Shown here in pieces: positions 49,838-59,582 of a stretch of DNA of 64,000 nt (positions are counted from its first letter, which is position 1; each line of letters opens with the position of its first letter). The notes under the pieces were generated by a model that ran no database searches, was not told where the DNA came from, and saw only the letters and a program-made list of their open reading frames with translations. Origin of the DNA: Emiliania huxleyi CCMP1516 (taxonomy: Eukaryota > Haptophyta > Isochrysidales > Noelaerhabdaceae); assembly GCF_000372725.1 (NCBI RefSeq), contig NW_005200793.1, positions 42,209 to 106,208 of the forward strand, given 5' to 3'. A program made the translations under genes and the position numbers.

Positions 49838-51497
49838 TCACATCTCGCCGCACTGCGCAATCACAATCGGCAGCTTCGGCTTGCTGTTCGCGCCTGCAGG
49901 CAACAAGGGCAAGATGCGGTAAGGTGCGCCTCTCCAATACATGAGGGGAAAGGGGGTGTAGGCAGCCCGCGCATCTCCGCACCCAGACGCGAGCTGGCAC
50001 CGGCATTCAGAATGCCATGCCAGTTACACGTGGGCGAGCAAAGCGCGATAGGCAGAATGCGGAGGCAAGTGGGGAAGGGGGCGGCGGCGAGCAGGGGGGA
50101 GCGGCGGGGCGCAGAAGCGCGGGGGCGGGGGGCAGGGCGGGGGGGGCGGAGCGGGCGGGGCGCGCCGACAGTGACGTTCTCGATCTTCCGCACAGTGAGC
50201 AGGCCGTCGAGGACCTGAGGGTTAGGGTTAGGGTTAGGGTTAGGGTTAGGGTTAGGGTTAGGGTTAGGGTGAGGGTGAGGGTTAGGCGTGAAATCAGCCG
50301 AGATGGCTCCTCTCGGCTCCTCCTCGGCTCCTCTAGTGTCATCTCCTCATCTCGTGTCACCCCTGGCTCCTCTCGGCCAACCTCGTGTAAACTCGGCCCC
50401 GCTCGCCGTACCTCGTGCCATCTCGTGCCATCTCGTGCCATCTCGTGCAATCTCGTGCAATCTCGGCCCCTCTCGCCTTGCCGAAGACGACGTGCTTGCC
50501 GTCAAGCCAGTCGCAGGCATCGCAGGTGACGAAGAACTGGCAGCCTGCGGGGACGCGTCTCGGACATGTCACGGACGTGCGCGGACATGTCACGGCCGCG
50601 GGCGGCGGAAGAACTGGCAGCCGTTCGTGTTCGGTCCGGAGTTCGCCTGGCAAAGGGGAGGGAGGGAGGGAGGGAGGGAGGTCATATCTCCCCATATCTC
50701 CCCATATCTCTCCATATCTTGCGCCATGGAGAGCAGCCGGCCCCGGGTGCTTGCGCGTCATATCTCCTCACATCTCCTCACATCCCCTCACATCTCCTCA
50801 CATCCCTCCCTATCCCGCGCCATGGACAGCAGGCCCGGCCCGGTGTGCTTGAGCGTCAGATCTTCGTCCTCGAACCTGCGGGCGGTGTAAAAAAAGAAAA
50901 ATCACGAGGGCGGGTAATCAGGCGCGCCATCAATTCTGTACTTGATCAATCGTCCTCGAAGCTGCGGGCGGTGCGCCGGCGCGGCGGCAGGGGAGATGTG
51001 GGGAGATATGGCTGCGAGGGGAGAGGCCGCCGTGGCTGACAAGGCGGAGTGGTAGTGTGGCTGACATTGGGCGGAGCGGTGGTGCGTGGTAGAGGGGTGG
51101 AGAGGCGCAGAGAAGACGGAGAGCGTGGAGTGAGGGTGGGGGTTGGGGTGGGGTGGGGGTGAGGGTGTCTCGACGGTCGCCCTATTAGAGAGAAACAGCC
51201 CGGGCTACGGCGGCGGGGAGGACGTAGCTCGATGATGACGTGCTAACTCCGGTAAGTGCTAGTAGCCTCAACAAACCAAAGAAGATGAGGAGGGCGGAGG
51301 CGGAGGTGGCGGTGTGTGGGCGAGGGGCGGCGGCCACTTGTCGCCGTAGATTGAGGTGCAGCCGGTGCCTGGCCGGGGTGGGGCGGGGGAGGGTGGGGCA
51401 GGGGAGGGTGAGGCGGGGACGGGAGGCCGGGCGGCGCTGGTGGTGGTGGCGGCGGCGCAGCAGCGGCGGCGGCGGCGGCGGTGGCGGCGGCGCAGCA

Positions 51498-51543
<46 letters not shown>

Positions 51544-52099
51544 AAATGGCGTCGGTGGTGGTGTCGGCGGCGGCGTGTAGCGGCGGCGGCGGCGCTGGCG
51601 TTGGCGGTGTGCGTGTGTGCGGGCCGAGGCAGCAGCTCGCTCAGGCTGGCGTGCCGTCGCCCTTCACAAAGTCGCCTCCCTGGCACATGAAGCCCTTGAT
51701 CACTCGGTGGAAGGAGCTGCCCTTGAACCCCACCGGCTTGCCCATTTTCCGGTGCTCCCCTGTGCACAGCTGCCTGCAGGCGGGCGGCAGACGGCAGAGG
51801 GCCGGGTCGGCGCATTCGCCGCGCCGTGTGTCGGCGCCGTCGGCCAGTGGCGCACGCCTGAAATTCTCGGCCGTTCTCGGCACCGTGTCGCTGAACAGCT
51901 ACGGGCAGGCGGCGGCGGCGGCGCGGTCAGGCTCAGTGAGCAGTGCCGCTCTCTCCATATCTCCGGCTCGGTCTCCCGGGCGCTGCCGCGGCCGCGCCTC
52001 CATCTTGATGCGCCCGGCGTTGTGGCCGCCGATGGTGACGTCCATGAAGACGACCGGGTTGCCGTTCTGGAGCCCGGGGATCATCCCGACGCCCGACAT
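49838..52099 (-). CDS. PPIH: Cyclophilin H (spliceosomal peptidyl-prolyl isomerase), 9 exons
   Basis: Exons (descending): 52099-51998, 51898-51858, 51773-51655, 51368-51335, 50875-50821, 50646-50622, 50544-50477, 50214-50166, 49893-49838; the joined frame is 182 residues, close to human PPIH (177). It carries [12 protein letters not shown], the catalytic Arg in [39 protein letters not shown] and the C-terminus [15 protein letters not shown]; the insertion FRKxGxPxGxKGS-like [19 protein letters not shown] is diagnostic of the PPIH type, which associates with U4/U6 snRNP proteins. All eight introns use GC donors. Introns 5 and 6 contain copies of exon ends, and intron 7 ends in telomeric repeats. 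It is divergent from the gene at 52271. Confidence 0.95.
50219..50286 (+). repeat. Interstitial telomeric repeat in PPIH intron 7
   Basis: About eight TTAGGG units plus two GAGGGT variants. On the gene strand it reads CCCTAA and abuts the 3' splice site of intron 7, with only CTCAG between it and exon 8. Confidence 0.97.
51440..51545 (+). repeat. GGC trinucleotide tract in PPIH intron 3
   Basis: About thirty GGC units with GCAGCA interruptions, wholly within intron 3. Confidence 0.9.
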
Positions 52100-52270
52100 C
52101 GAGCCGAGGGAGCTGTCGACTGAAGCGGGCGCGTCGAAGGGTCGATAAACAAAAAAGAAAAGGCTTTGCCGCGTCGAGGGTCGATAAACCAAAAAAGTTC
52201 GGTCTTCACGCGAACCACGGGGAAATTCTTCTCGCGGAGCTCGGAGAAGCTCGCGCTGCGGCGAGGAGGG
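52100..52270. promoter_or_regulatory. Bidirectional promoter region between PPIH and the small membrane protein
   Basis: 171 bases between two divergent ATGs. It contains an imperfect direct repeat (CGCGTCGAGGGTCGATAAAC at 52131 and 52170) and an AAATTCTTCTCGCGG element at 52222-52237 before the plus-strand gene. Confidence 0.5.
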
Positions 52271-52681
52271 ATGGCAGTGCTCAAGACAGTCGGCGTCGGC
52301 GTTTTCGCGATGCTCGCCTTCTACCTCACCTGGTGGATGTGCGTCACGCTCGCCACCAGCTCCCTCCTCTACCTCACATCGCTCGACGCGACGCCGCTGT
52401 CCGCAGCGATCTGGGGCGGAGCCGTGCTGCTGCTCGCTGCGGTGCTCTACTACATCTTCTACCCAGAGGGGCAGAAGCTGCGGTCGGACGTGCTCAAGGC
52501 GCCCGGGAGCAAAACGCCGCCCGCCGCCAGCCGCGAGAGGCCGCCTGCCTGGCAGACCGCGCGAGAGAGAGCCAAGCTGGAGGTGATCGGCGCGGGCGGC
52601 GCGGTGCCGGCCGACGCTGCGGCGCTGACCGACTGGAGCGAGCGCGACGTGCCGGGGGCCGTGCTGCGCTACAAGGGATGA
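52271..52681 (+). CDS. Small two-helix membrane protein
   Basis: ATG at 52271 gives 136 residues. Helix 1 is VGVGVFAMLAFYLTWWMCVT, helix 2 AIWGGAVLLLAAVLYYIFYP, then a hydrophilic tail with KLRSDVLKAPGSK and a final DWSERDVPGAVLRYKG. The arrangement recalls small ER membrane subunits such as DPM2-type proteins, but no diagnostic motif confirms this. The upstream in-frame extension to 52166 is probably the 5' leader. Function unknown. Confidence 0.6.
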   Translation: MAVLKTVGVGVFAMLAFYLTWWMCVTLATSSLLYLTSLDATPLSAAIWGGAVLLLAAVLYYIFYPEGQKLRSDVLKAPGSKTPPAASRERPPAWQTARERAKLEVIGAGGAVPADAAALTDWSERDVPGAVLRYKG

Positions 52682-53227
52682 CGGCGAAGTGCTCCCGCAC
52701 CTCTTTTTCCGTCATCAAACCGGAGAGCCGAGCCGACGCGACAGCTATGTCAGTCAGCGCACGCAATCCTTCAGCATGTCGTGTGCGGTATGTGCTGCGT
52801 CGCCCCACAATTAGTGTATCTTCTCAATCCGGTAAGAAAGAGTACCTTCTGGTTCAGAGTCGAAGCTGGCAGGTCGACTGGCAGGGAGGATGTCGCTTGT
52901 CGGTATACCTTTTAGACGATAGACCGCTTTATATACTCTCTTTTTCTCTCTCGCCCTCTCCAAAGTCCAATATTGTCGCGCGCGCGGGCCGCGGCCGCTG
53001 GCGCGTGGCGGGACCAAGTGCGGGACTCGCGGCCGCAAAACACACCTCGCGGACGTCCACGCCGACGGTGGACTCCTTACTTCTGTGCTATGGCCCCCTG
53101 CAGCCAGCCACCACGCGCCACAGCAGCCGACTCGCGACTCCGTTCTGAGTATGCCGTTCTGAGGGAGCGCACGCCTCTAGAGTCGCGAGGCTTCGTCGAG
53201 AGCAATCGTGGCCGATAGCTGCTGGGG
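52682..53227. other. Intergenic, convergent 3' ends
   Basis: Between the stops of the plus gene at 52681 and the minus gene at 53228. No repeat family or gene recognised. Confidence 0.4.
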
Positions 53228-55380
53228 TCAGCTGCGTCCAGAGGGCGGAACGTCGAGGAAGGAGGAGATGATCAGGAGGAGCGCGTCCGGCTCGTCGGCG
53301 TGTATCCAGTGCCCTTGGGGGGGGGGGGGGGGGGGGGGGCGACTCGACCGCACCGGCGCTGCGTATCGTCGAGAGGAAGAAGGTGCTGAACTGCTCCGAG
53401 ATGGCAGCGAGATACGACGAGCGCACGTACCGCGACTGGCCGCCCGCCTGGAGTCAGGCACCGCCAAGGCGGTCAGAAAAAAGAAAGCTGCGCGAGCGGG
53501 TGCCGCGAGGTGCCACCCGCCTGGCGACAAACACCAGGCGATCAGAAACAGAAATCGGTGCGACGACTGTGACGCGAGCTGCCGCCCGCCACAAAGAGGG
53601 TGTTGCCGCCGTACACCTCCCCGCCCACCTATTGGGAGGTTCCTAGAAGGTTCCTGGAAGGCTCGTGGAAGGCTCGTGGAAGGCTGCTAGGGGCTGCCGC
53701 CCAACGCCTCGCCGCCCTCCTCCTCCCACCGCGCCCAACGAGTCTGCGGGCGCGGTCTCGTGTGATCTCGTGTGATCTCGTGTGATCTCGTGCGATCTCG
53801 TGCGATCGTGCGACCTCTTGCAAAATGCTCGGGCGGTCTGGTGCGATCTGGTGCGACCTCATGCAATCTCATGCAATCTCGCGAGATCGCACCTCCCACC
53901 GCGCCAGCTCGCCCAGCGAGTCTGCGATCGCACGCAGGTTCACGCGCCACGCAAAGCCCTGCCCGCCTGCCGCGCCGGAAAGGGGGGAGGGGAGGGGGGC
54001 GGTTCAGCGGCCGAGATCAGCCGGGATCAGTCGTCTGCCAAGAGCCGCGGAAACTCATCCGCCAAGTTCATCTCGCTCGCTCGCTCGCTCGGTCTCATCT
54101 CAACCTCGTTTGTTCTCGGCGCAGTCTCGGCGCAGTCTCGGCTCAGTCTCGCCCGAGCGGCGGACGAGATTTGTCAGCAGGAAAGCGCGCAAGCCCGGGT
54201 CGCTCACCTTCGAATGTGAAGAGGGGGTGTGAAGAGCGGGGATGAAGAGGGGGTGTGAAGAGGGGGTGTGAAGAGCGGGTGTGAAGAGGGGGTTTGAAGA
54301 GCGGGTGTGAAGAGGGGCTGTGAAGAGGGATCTGCGAGTTCGGTCCCGGGGCTGTGCGTTTACCTTAAGGGATGTTAGAGTGGCATGTCTGCGGTGTCTC
54401 TGCCTCATGTATTTCGGCTGTGTCTCGCTCACCCCCCGGGCGAGCGCGGCGTCGGCGTCGCGCTTGCTCGAGATGCGCTGCGCGGGAGGAGAAGTGATGT
54501 GTTCGATCGGATCGGATCTCGGGCGATCTCGGGCGGATCTCGGGCGGATCTCATCTCTCGGCGTGATCTCGGCGTGATCTCGCCTGCAGGTCGATGGCGA
54601 GGAGGTCGCCGATGATGCGCACATTCTCCGCCCACGGACTGCCCTCGCCTACTCGCGAACTGCTGATTGGTGAAGGGCCATTCCCACCCTCCGCCCACGG
54701 CCTCCCGCGCCCGCAGCGTCACCGGCGCTACGTGACGGCTCGGCTCTCTCAGTGACATCTCGGCTGATCGGCTCAATCTCGGCCCAATCTCGGCTCAACT
54801 CTCGCCCGTCTCGTACGTCACCGGCGCCATGTCGAGCACGACCAGCCGCTCGACGCGCTCCGGCGACTGCAGCGCGAGCGCCATCGCAACCTTGCAGGTC
54901 AGAGGTGTTGGCGGTGGAGCGAGAGTGGCCGCGCGCTTGTCGAAAGTGTCTCGGAAGGGTCTCGGAAGTGTCTCGGACCTTCCCGCCGAGCGAGTGACCG
55001 CAGAGGATGGCCTTCGGGATGCCCTGCTCGTCGAGCAGCCGCCGCACGTCCGCCGCCATCTCGACGAACGACATCGTCGCCGCCTTGTCGCTCGAGCCGT
55101 GGTTGCGCAGGTCTACGAGCAGCACGCGCCGCGCAGCGCCCTTGGCGGCGCAGTCGTCACCGAGGCGCGCCGCCCAGGTCTGGAAGTTGCTGCCGGCGCC
55201 GAGCAGCCCGTGCAGCACCACGAATGGCGTCTGCGAAGTCGCGGGCCAGCTTCCAGCGTCGGAGAACTGCAGGCCGACGGAGCTTGCCGTCGCCGTGGCA
55301 ACGGCGGACGACCTGGAGAGGCGAGCGGTGGACGCTACCCAGGTGTGCAAGCAGAGAGTGACACTCGCCGGGGCTAGCAT
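53228..55380 (-). CDS. ABHD11-like alpha/beta hydrolase, about 9 exons
   Basis: An ATG at 55380 starts a leader (MLAPASVTLCLHTWVASTAR) that fits a mitochondrial or plastid presequence. Exon 1 is 55380-54979 and exon 2 54890-54806; later coding blocks are seen near 54650-54585, 54470-54425, 54205-54155, 53960-53905, 53625-53585, 53440-53350 and 53315-53228. Motifs: FVVLHGLLGAGSNFQTWAAR (oxyanion loop), VDLRNHGSSDK, the nucleophile elbow LCGHSLGGK, ALQSPERVERLVVLDMAPVT, GLRAFLLTNLV, RVNLRAIADSLGEL and the catalytic His in GHWIHADEP. This order is that of ABHD11, a mitochondrial hydrolase. Introns carry CTTCCGAGAC and TGTGAAGAGGG repeats and copies of exon ends. The middle exon borders are not all fixed. 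Confidence 0.85.
54225..54330 (+). repeat. GTGAAGAGGGGGT-type tandem repeat in ABHD11-like intron
   Basis: About eight imperfect 12-13 base units (GTGAAGAGGGGGT, GTGAAGAGCGGGT). Confidence 0.85.
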
Positions 55381-56169
55381 ATCCCTCTTGCCGAGCGCCC
55401 CGGGGCACGACACGACAGGGTTACCCAGATAGGGGGTCTGTGCGCCACCCATACCGCGTTGGTGTCCCAGTCGTTGGTCGGACTGTGCGCGTATCGTCTG
55501 AGCTAAGGTACGCGGCCACACGCGCTGGCGCGCACGGCAACCGGGACTTACGCGCGCGACACGAGGGGCTGCGTACGTGGCTGGGTTCACAGCGATTGTA
55601 GGAAGGAAAATGGGAACACTTGACGGTCGCGGCCTTCCGACTCGCGCCTCCGCCTCACCAGGCCGCCTCACTGGCACTATTGTAGCCCTGGCCGGTGCGC
55701 GTGCAGAGTTGAAGTTCCGGAGTGAAAATTCGAACGCGTTCTCTCACGGTGACCAAAAAATGTCCACCTCAGAGGCACCTCCGGAGGCAGGCCGCCGCAC
55801 GCCGGCGACACAGCTCCAGCTGTCGAGCTGACCCGCAGCTCCTCTCAGAGCGGGAACTGTGACGAAAGTTGACTGAGGCGGTTGTCAGGAATCATCATAC
55901 GGATCACATGGTGGCTCTCTCATGACGGAAGACCGCCCGACCACTCCTGGGTGGCACTGCCACCGGTGTCGCTTGACGTCCTGTCGACAGCGTGCCGACA
56001 GCGACACAGACCATGTGGGACGCGTCGAGTATCGACCTCTACTGCTTACCCAGCCTTCGAGTGTATCCTGGTTGTGGTCCCACACCCACTGGTGTCCATC
56101 TCAGAGACCGCAGGAGGTCATGAGGGTCGATGGGAGTGCCAACCCCACAATGCCTAAAAGCCCAGCCCA

Positions 56170-56478
56170 GTATCCTCGCCTGCCACCTCGGGGGAGAATA
56201 GCCGCCCTCACCCGCTGGCGTTCATCGAGCTCGGTCGGCGGGGCCCCCGGGGCCTGATACGTGTTTCTGTGCCGGCGCGTATCTTAGCCAAGATACGCGG
56301 CCACACGTGCAGAACGCGTATATACAGCGGTACTCGCGCCCCACACGTGCAGCCGCCTACTTGGCCAACAAACATAGTACCGCGTGACATACACGCCCAC
56401 GCATCGGGATGGGGCATGATGTTCCCCTAGATAGCGCCCACAACGCGTAGCCGCGTATGTCAACATCCCTCTGAGAGA
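56170..56478 (-). repeat. Composite repeat R7, uninterrupted copy
   Basis: Inverted relative to 38119-38672. It has a single ACCGCGTG (complement of CACGCGGT), showing the unoccupied target of the SINE-like element. Confidence 0.7.
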
Positions 56479-56864
56479 GGGATTTTTAGCAATACCAAAC
56501 ATGAACTCTAACACTCACACGTCATTTGGGGCCTGGAGCCCTGGGTTAGACCCCATGCAATAGGTAGGTAGGTCCGGTTTTGACCGCCCCAGAGGGCCCC
56601 GCAATAGGTAGGTAGGTGGTGGGGGGGGGGGGGTAAAAAACCGCTTCGCTCGCGCGGGAGACGCGCTAGCCGCGAACGGGGCCATGCCAGGCGAGTCGCC
56701 TGCGGCTGGGACGCCAGCCGAGACGGGTGCGGCGCCCGCGGTGGGTGGGTAGGTAGGTGGGGCACGGAGCCTGGCGATTGGCGCCCGCAATAGGTAGGTA
56801 GGTAGGGCGTTTTGGGTGCGAGTCATAGGCCACAGACCCCCTATCTGGGTAGGAGCCGAAGGAA

Positions 56865-57100
56865 CCACTTGGAGTGCAGTTATCAGCCTCACATCCAAGG
56901 GCCGGGGAGCTAAGAAGCACACCCAGCGGGCCAGATCGCAGATGATCGGGATTCGGGTTACGGGCTAGAGAGCCCTAGCCCTGGGGGGTGCGCGTTCGCA
57001 GGGAAAGGGCCGTAAAGTAAACACGGTTCTCCGAGGGTTGGCTCTGCGCTCCGGGTTTCCCCTAGCAGCGGAACGCCCCCTCTACTCGGAGCTAGTAGAC
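56865..57100 (-). repeat. Dispersed repeat R4, minus copy
   Basis: Inverted relative to 18490-18727, with several indels. Confidence 0.6.
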
Positions 57101-57734
57101 ACCAGACACAGCACGACGACGCACTTGAAATTCTTGGTGATTGTTGTTTTTCGTCAAATTCTTTGTCCTACGACGAAAAATTCTTTCTATCGGTCGTATT
57201 GCAATACGCGACCCCACGTGACCTGCCCGCCGACTTTCGTTCCGTCCAGTTGAGCGTGAACACACGGCCGGCAGGTCCGGTCCACCTCTCCAGCCTACCT
57301 ACCCCATACTCCGGGACACGAGTGAGCACGATGCTCCGACCTCCCCCCCCCCCATCCCCCTCCTCCCCGGACCGCGGCGCGCGCAAGGCGCGAGACACAC
57401 TGTCACGGCGAACACGTCGCGGCGCTCGCTTGCTTGCCGTCGCTGGCTGGTGGCTGGGCTTTGTTTGTCTGCCACCCACGCACCCCTTTGAGCACAGAGC
57501 AGCCTCCCCCCCCCCCCCGCCAGCATTTCTTTTCCTTCCGGATTTTCTTTTTTGCGATGTAAGAAAGAATTTTACGAAAACTCCCTCGCCCGACACTAGG
57601 CACGGGACTGGGGTCTGGCGCGCACTGGCACTAGCACAGGAGTAGCGCGGGGGGCGGCGGGTGTGCGGGATGTCTGTGGGCCCGAGAGCGATGTGCCATG
57701 TCAGTTGCGTTTTTTCATGTAGGTAAGAAAGAAA

Positions 57735-57998
57735 GAAAGAAAACACACAACCCAAGGGAGGGATGGGAGAACGGCACGCCGCCACCACACAGGGATTTTA
57801 AGGAGAGGAGTGTGATGCGCTAGCCGTCGCCCACCCTGGGGAGTCTGCCTCTTCGTATCTCTTTTCGCAGTCTCTCGCCGCTTCTCGCTGCAACCTTCAT
57901 GCCACCTCGCGGCCGTCCCACTCTCGTCGGTCTCTCCCTTGTCACTTCCTCCTCTGTCGCGTCGTTCTCTTCTGCCTCGTCCTGCGACGCCGCCGCCT
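57735..57998 (-). repeat. Dispersed repeat R1 copy
   Basis: Opposite orientation to 3973-4240; begins with GAAAGAAAGAAAG. Its plus-strand frame is open and in phase with the cyclophilin gene downstream. Confidence 0.7.
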
Positions 57999-58150
57999 GC
58001 CGGTCCCTTGTTCTCGCGGCTTCTTTCGCCTTGCGCAACTCCGTCCTCCTCGCGGCGTATCCTGGCCCCTTTTCATGTAGGTTGTATGTAGAAAGATACG
58101 AAGGCTTTCTTGTTTCAGAAAGAAACCAAACCTCGCAAGCCGTGTGGGCA

Positions 58151-59582
58151 ATGTACATGCTGCAGACCCGGCTCTGCGTCGGCCTCGTCGTCGCTCTCCT
58201 CTCGTCTACGCCGCTCGCCTCCGACGACTGCGTCGACGAGCAGCCGAATTGCGAGAGCTGGGCGGCCGCTGGAGAGTGCAAGAAGAACGCCGGCTTCATG
58301 AGCAGAGCGTGCCCAAGGTCGTGCGGGACATGTCCTCCACCCATCGACCCGGCGCTGCTGGAGCTCGGGCCGGAGCGCGTGGTGATGGACATCGAAGGCT
58401 ACGGCAAGGTGACGCTGGGCTTCTACCCGAAGGCTGCTCCGGTCACCGTTCCGCACCTCCTCAGTCTCTTCCGCCTCGGCTTTGCGATGACTTGAACCAC
58501 ATCCTCCTCTATGCTGAGCAGTCCAGTAGTAGTACCCGTTTCACATAGGCTGCTACGACTCGAACCACATCTTTCGCGTGGACAAGGGCTTCGTCGCGCA
58601 GGTGCAGTCCGTCTTGAGCCTGAGAGTGTGAACGGCGACGGTTCTTCATGCCTGCAGCTGTGAACAGGTGCAGTCCGTCTCGCAGGGCTCGGTGCTCTCG
58701 CCGCTCTCGGCCGAGTGCGCGCGCGAGGCGGCAAAGACGGTCCCTGGCGAGTTCACGGGCATACGGCACGTGCGGGGCATGCTGTCGATGGGCCGAATGT
58801 CCGACCTGGACAGCGGCGGCTCCTCCTGCTCGAGATCGCGCGAGCTCACCCGAGCTCACCCGAGATTAGGTCTGACCCGGACAGCGGCGGCTCCTCCTTC
58901 TCCATGCTGCTCGGCCGGGCGGCGCATCTCGACGGCGAGTACACCGTGTTTGGAAAGGCGAGAGAGATGACCCGAGATGACCCGAGAGGCGATTAGGTGC
59001 GTGTGATGTGTGTGATGAGATATTTGATCGGAAAGGCGAGATGAGCCGGGATTGACCCGAGATCCCGAGATCGCATCTCGACGGCGAGAGGACCACCTCT
59101 GTGGGCTTCGCCTACCCCGGCTGCAGTCTTTCTGCCGCTCCGCGCTTCGCGCCTCTCGACTCGCCGATCCATTTCCGTCCCTCGCGCAGGTGCTGGACGG
59201 CGACGACGTGCTCAAGAGCGTCGAGGAGGTGGAGACACGCCAGGAGGCAAGCTCCCCCAAGATTGTCCGAGACTGCCCGGGGCGAGCGCACACCCCACCC
59301 CTTTTGGGCTCATGGCAAACCACTGTTCCCACGAATAAGCCACACGTGGCGCAAGAAGGTGCCCAACACGCCCCCTTTCCCAGCTGAGTGTGCGCACCAC
59401 CTCTGGCGCAGCGAACGACCCGCTTGCCACCCTCGCGCCCTTCCACCCCCGACCCCTTTCCCTCTACCCCGGCGCCAAGCCCCATGCCGCGCCGCCCGGC
59501 ACGCCAGGGGATCTTCGTGATGCCAAAGAAGCGGATCACAATCACGTCGGCGATAGTCCACGCCGAGGAGCAAGAGCTATAG
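58151..59582 (+). CDS. Secretory cyclophilin with N-terminal ShK domain, 6 exons
   Basis: Exons 58151-58478, 58549-58601, 58668-58798, 58870-58957, 59190-59246, 59508-59582; the joined frame is 243 residues. Signal peptide MYMLQTRLCVGLVVALLSST, then a six-cysteine ShK/SXC domain (CVDEQPNCESWAAAGECKKN ending CPRSCGTC), then a cyclophilin domain: VVMDIEGYGKVTLGFYPKAA, SNHIFRVDKGFVAQ (catalytic-region Arg), RHVRGMLSMGRMSD, SSFSMLLG, HLDGEYTVFGKVLDG and a C-terminal FVMPKKRITITSA. It resembles secretory-pathway cyclophilins of plants rather than the cytosolic type; prolyl isomerase activity in the ER or Golgi is inferred. Introns 1, 4 and 5 have GC donors; 2 and 3 have GT. Introns 2 and 3 begin with copies of the following exon. 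Confidence 0.9.

Larger units (their letters stand above)
55381..58150. other. Gene-free stretch rich in dispersed repeats
   Basis: R7 empty-site copy (56170-56478), four AATAGGTAGGTAGGT clusters (56567-56805), R4 inverted copy (56865-57100), the GGGACTGGCGCGCACT motif (57575-57650), poly-C runs, and an R1 copy (57735-57998) touching the cyclophilin gene. Confidence 0.5.

Noticed and set aside
50219-50286. Chromosome end
   Set aside because: The TTAGGG run is short, interstitial and inside a well-supported intron with coding exons on both sides.
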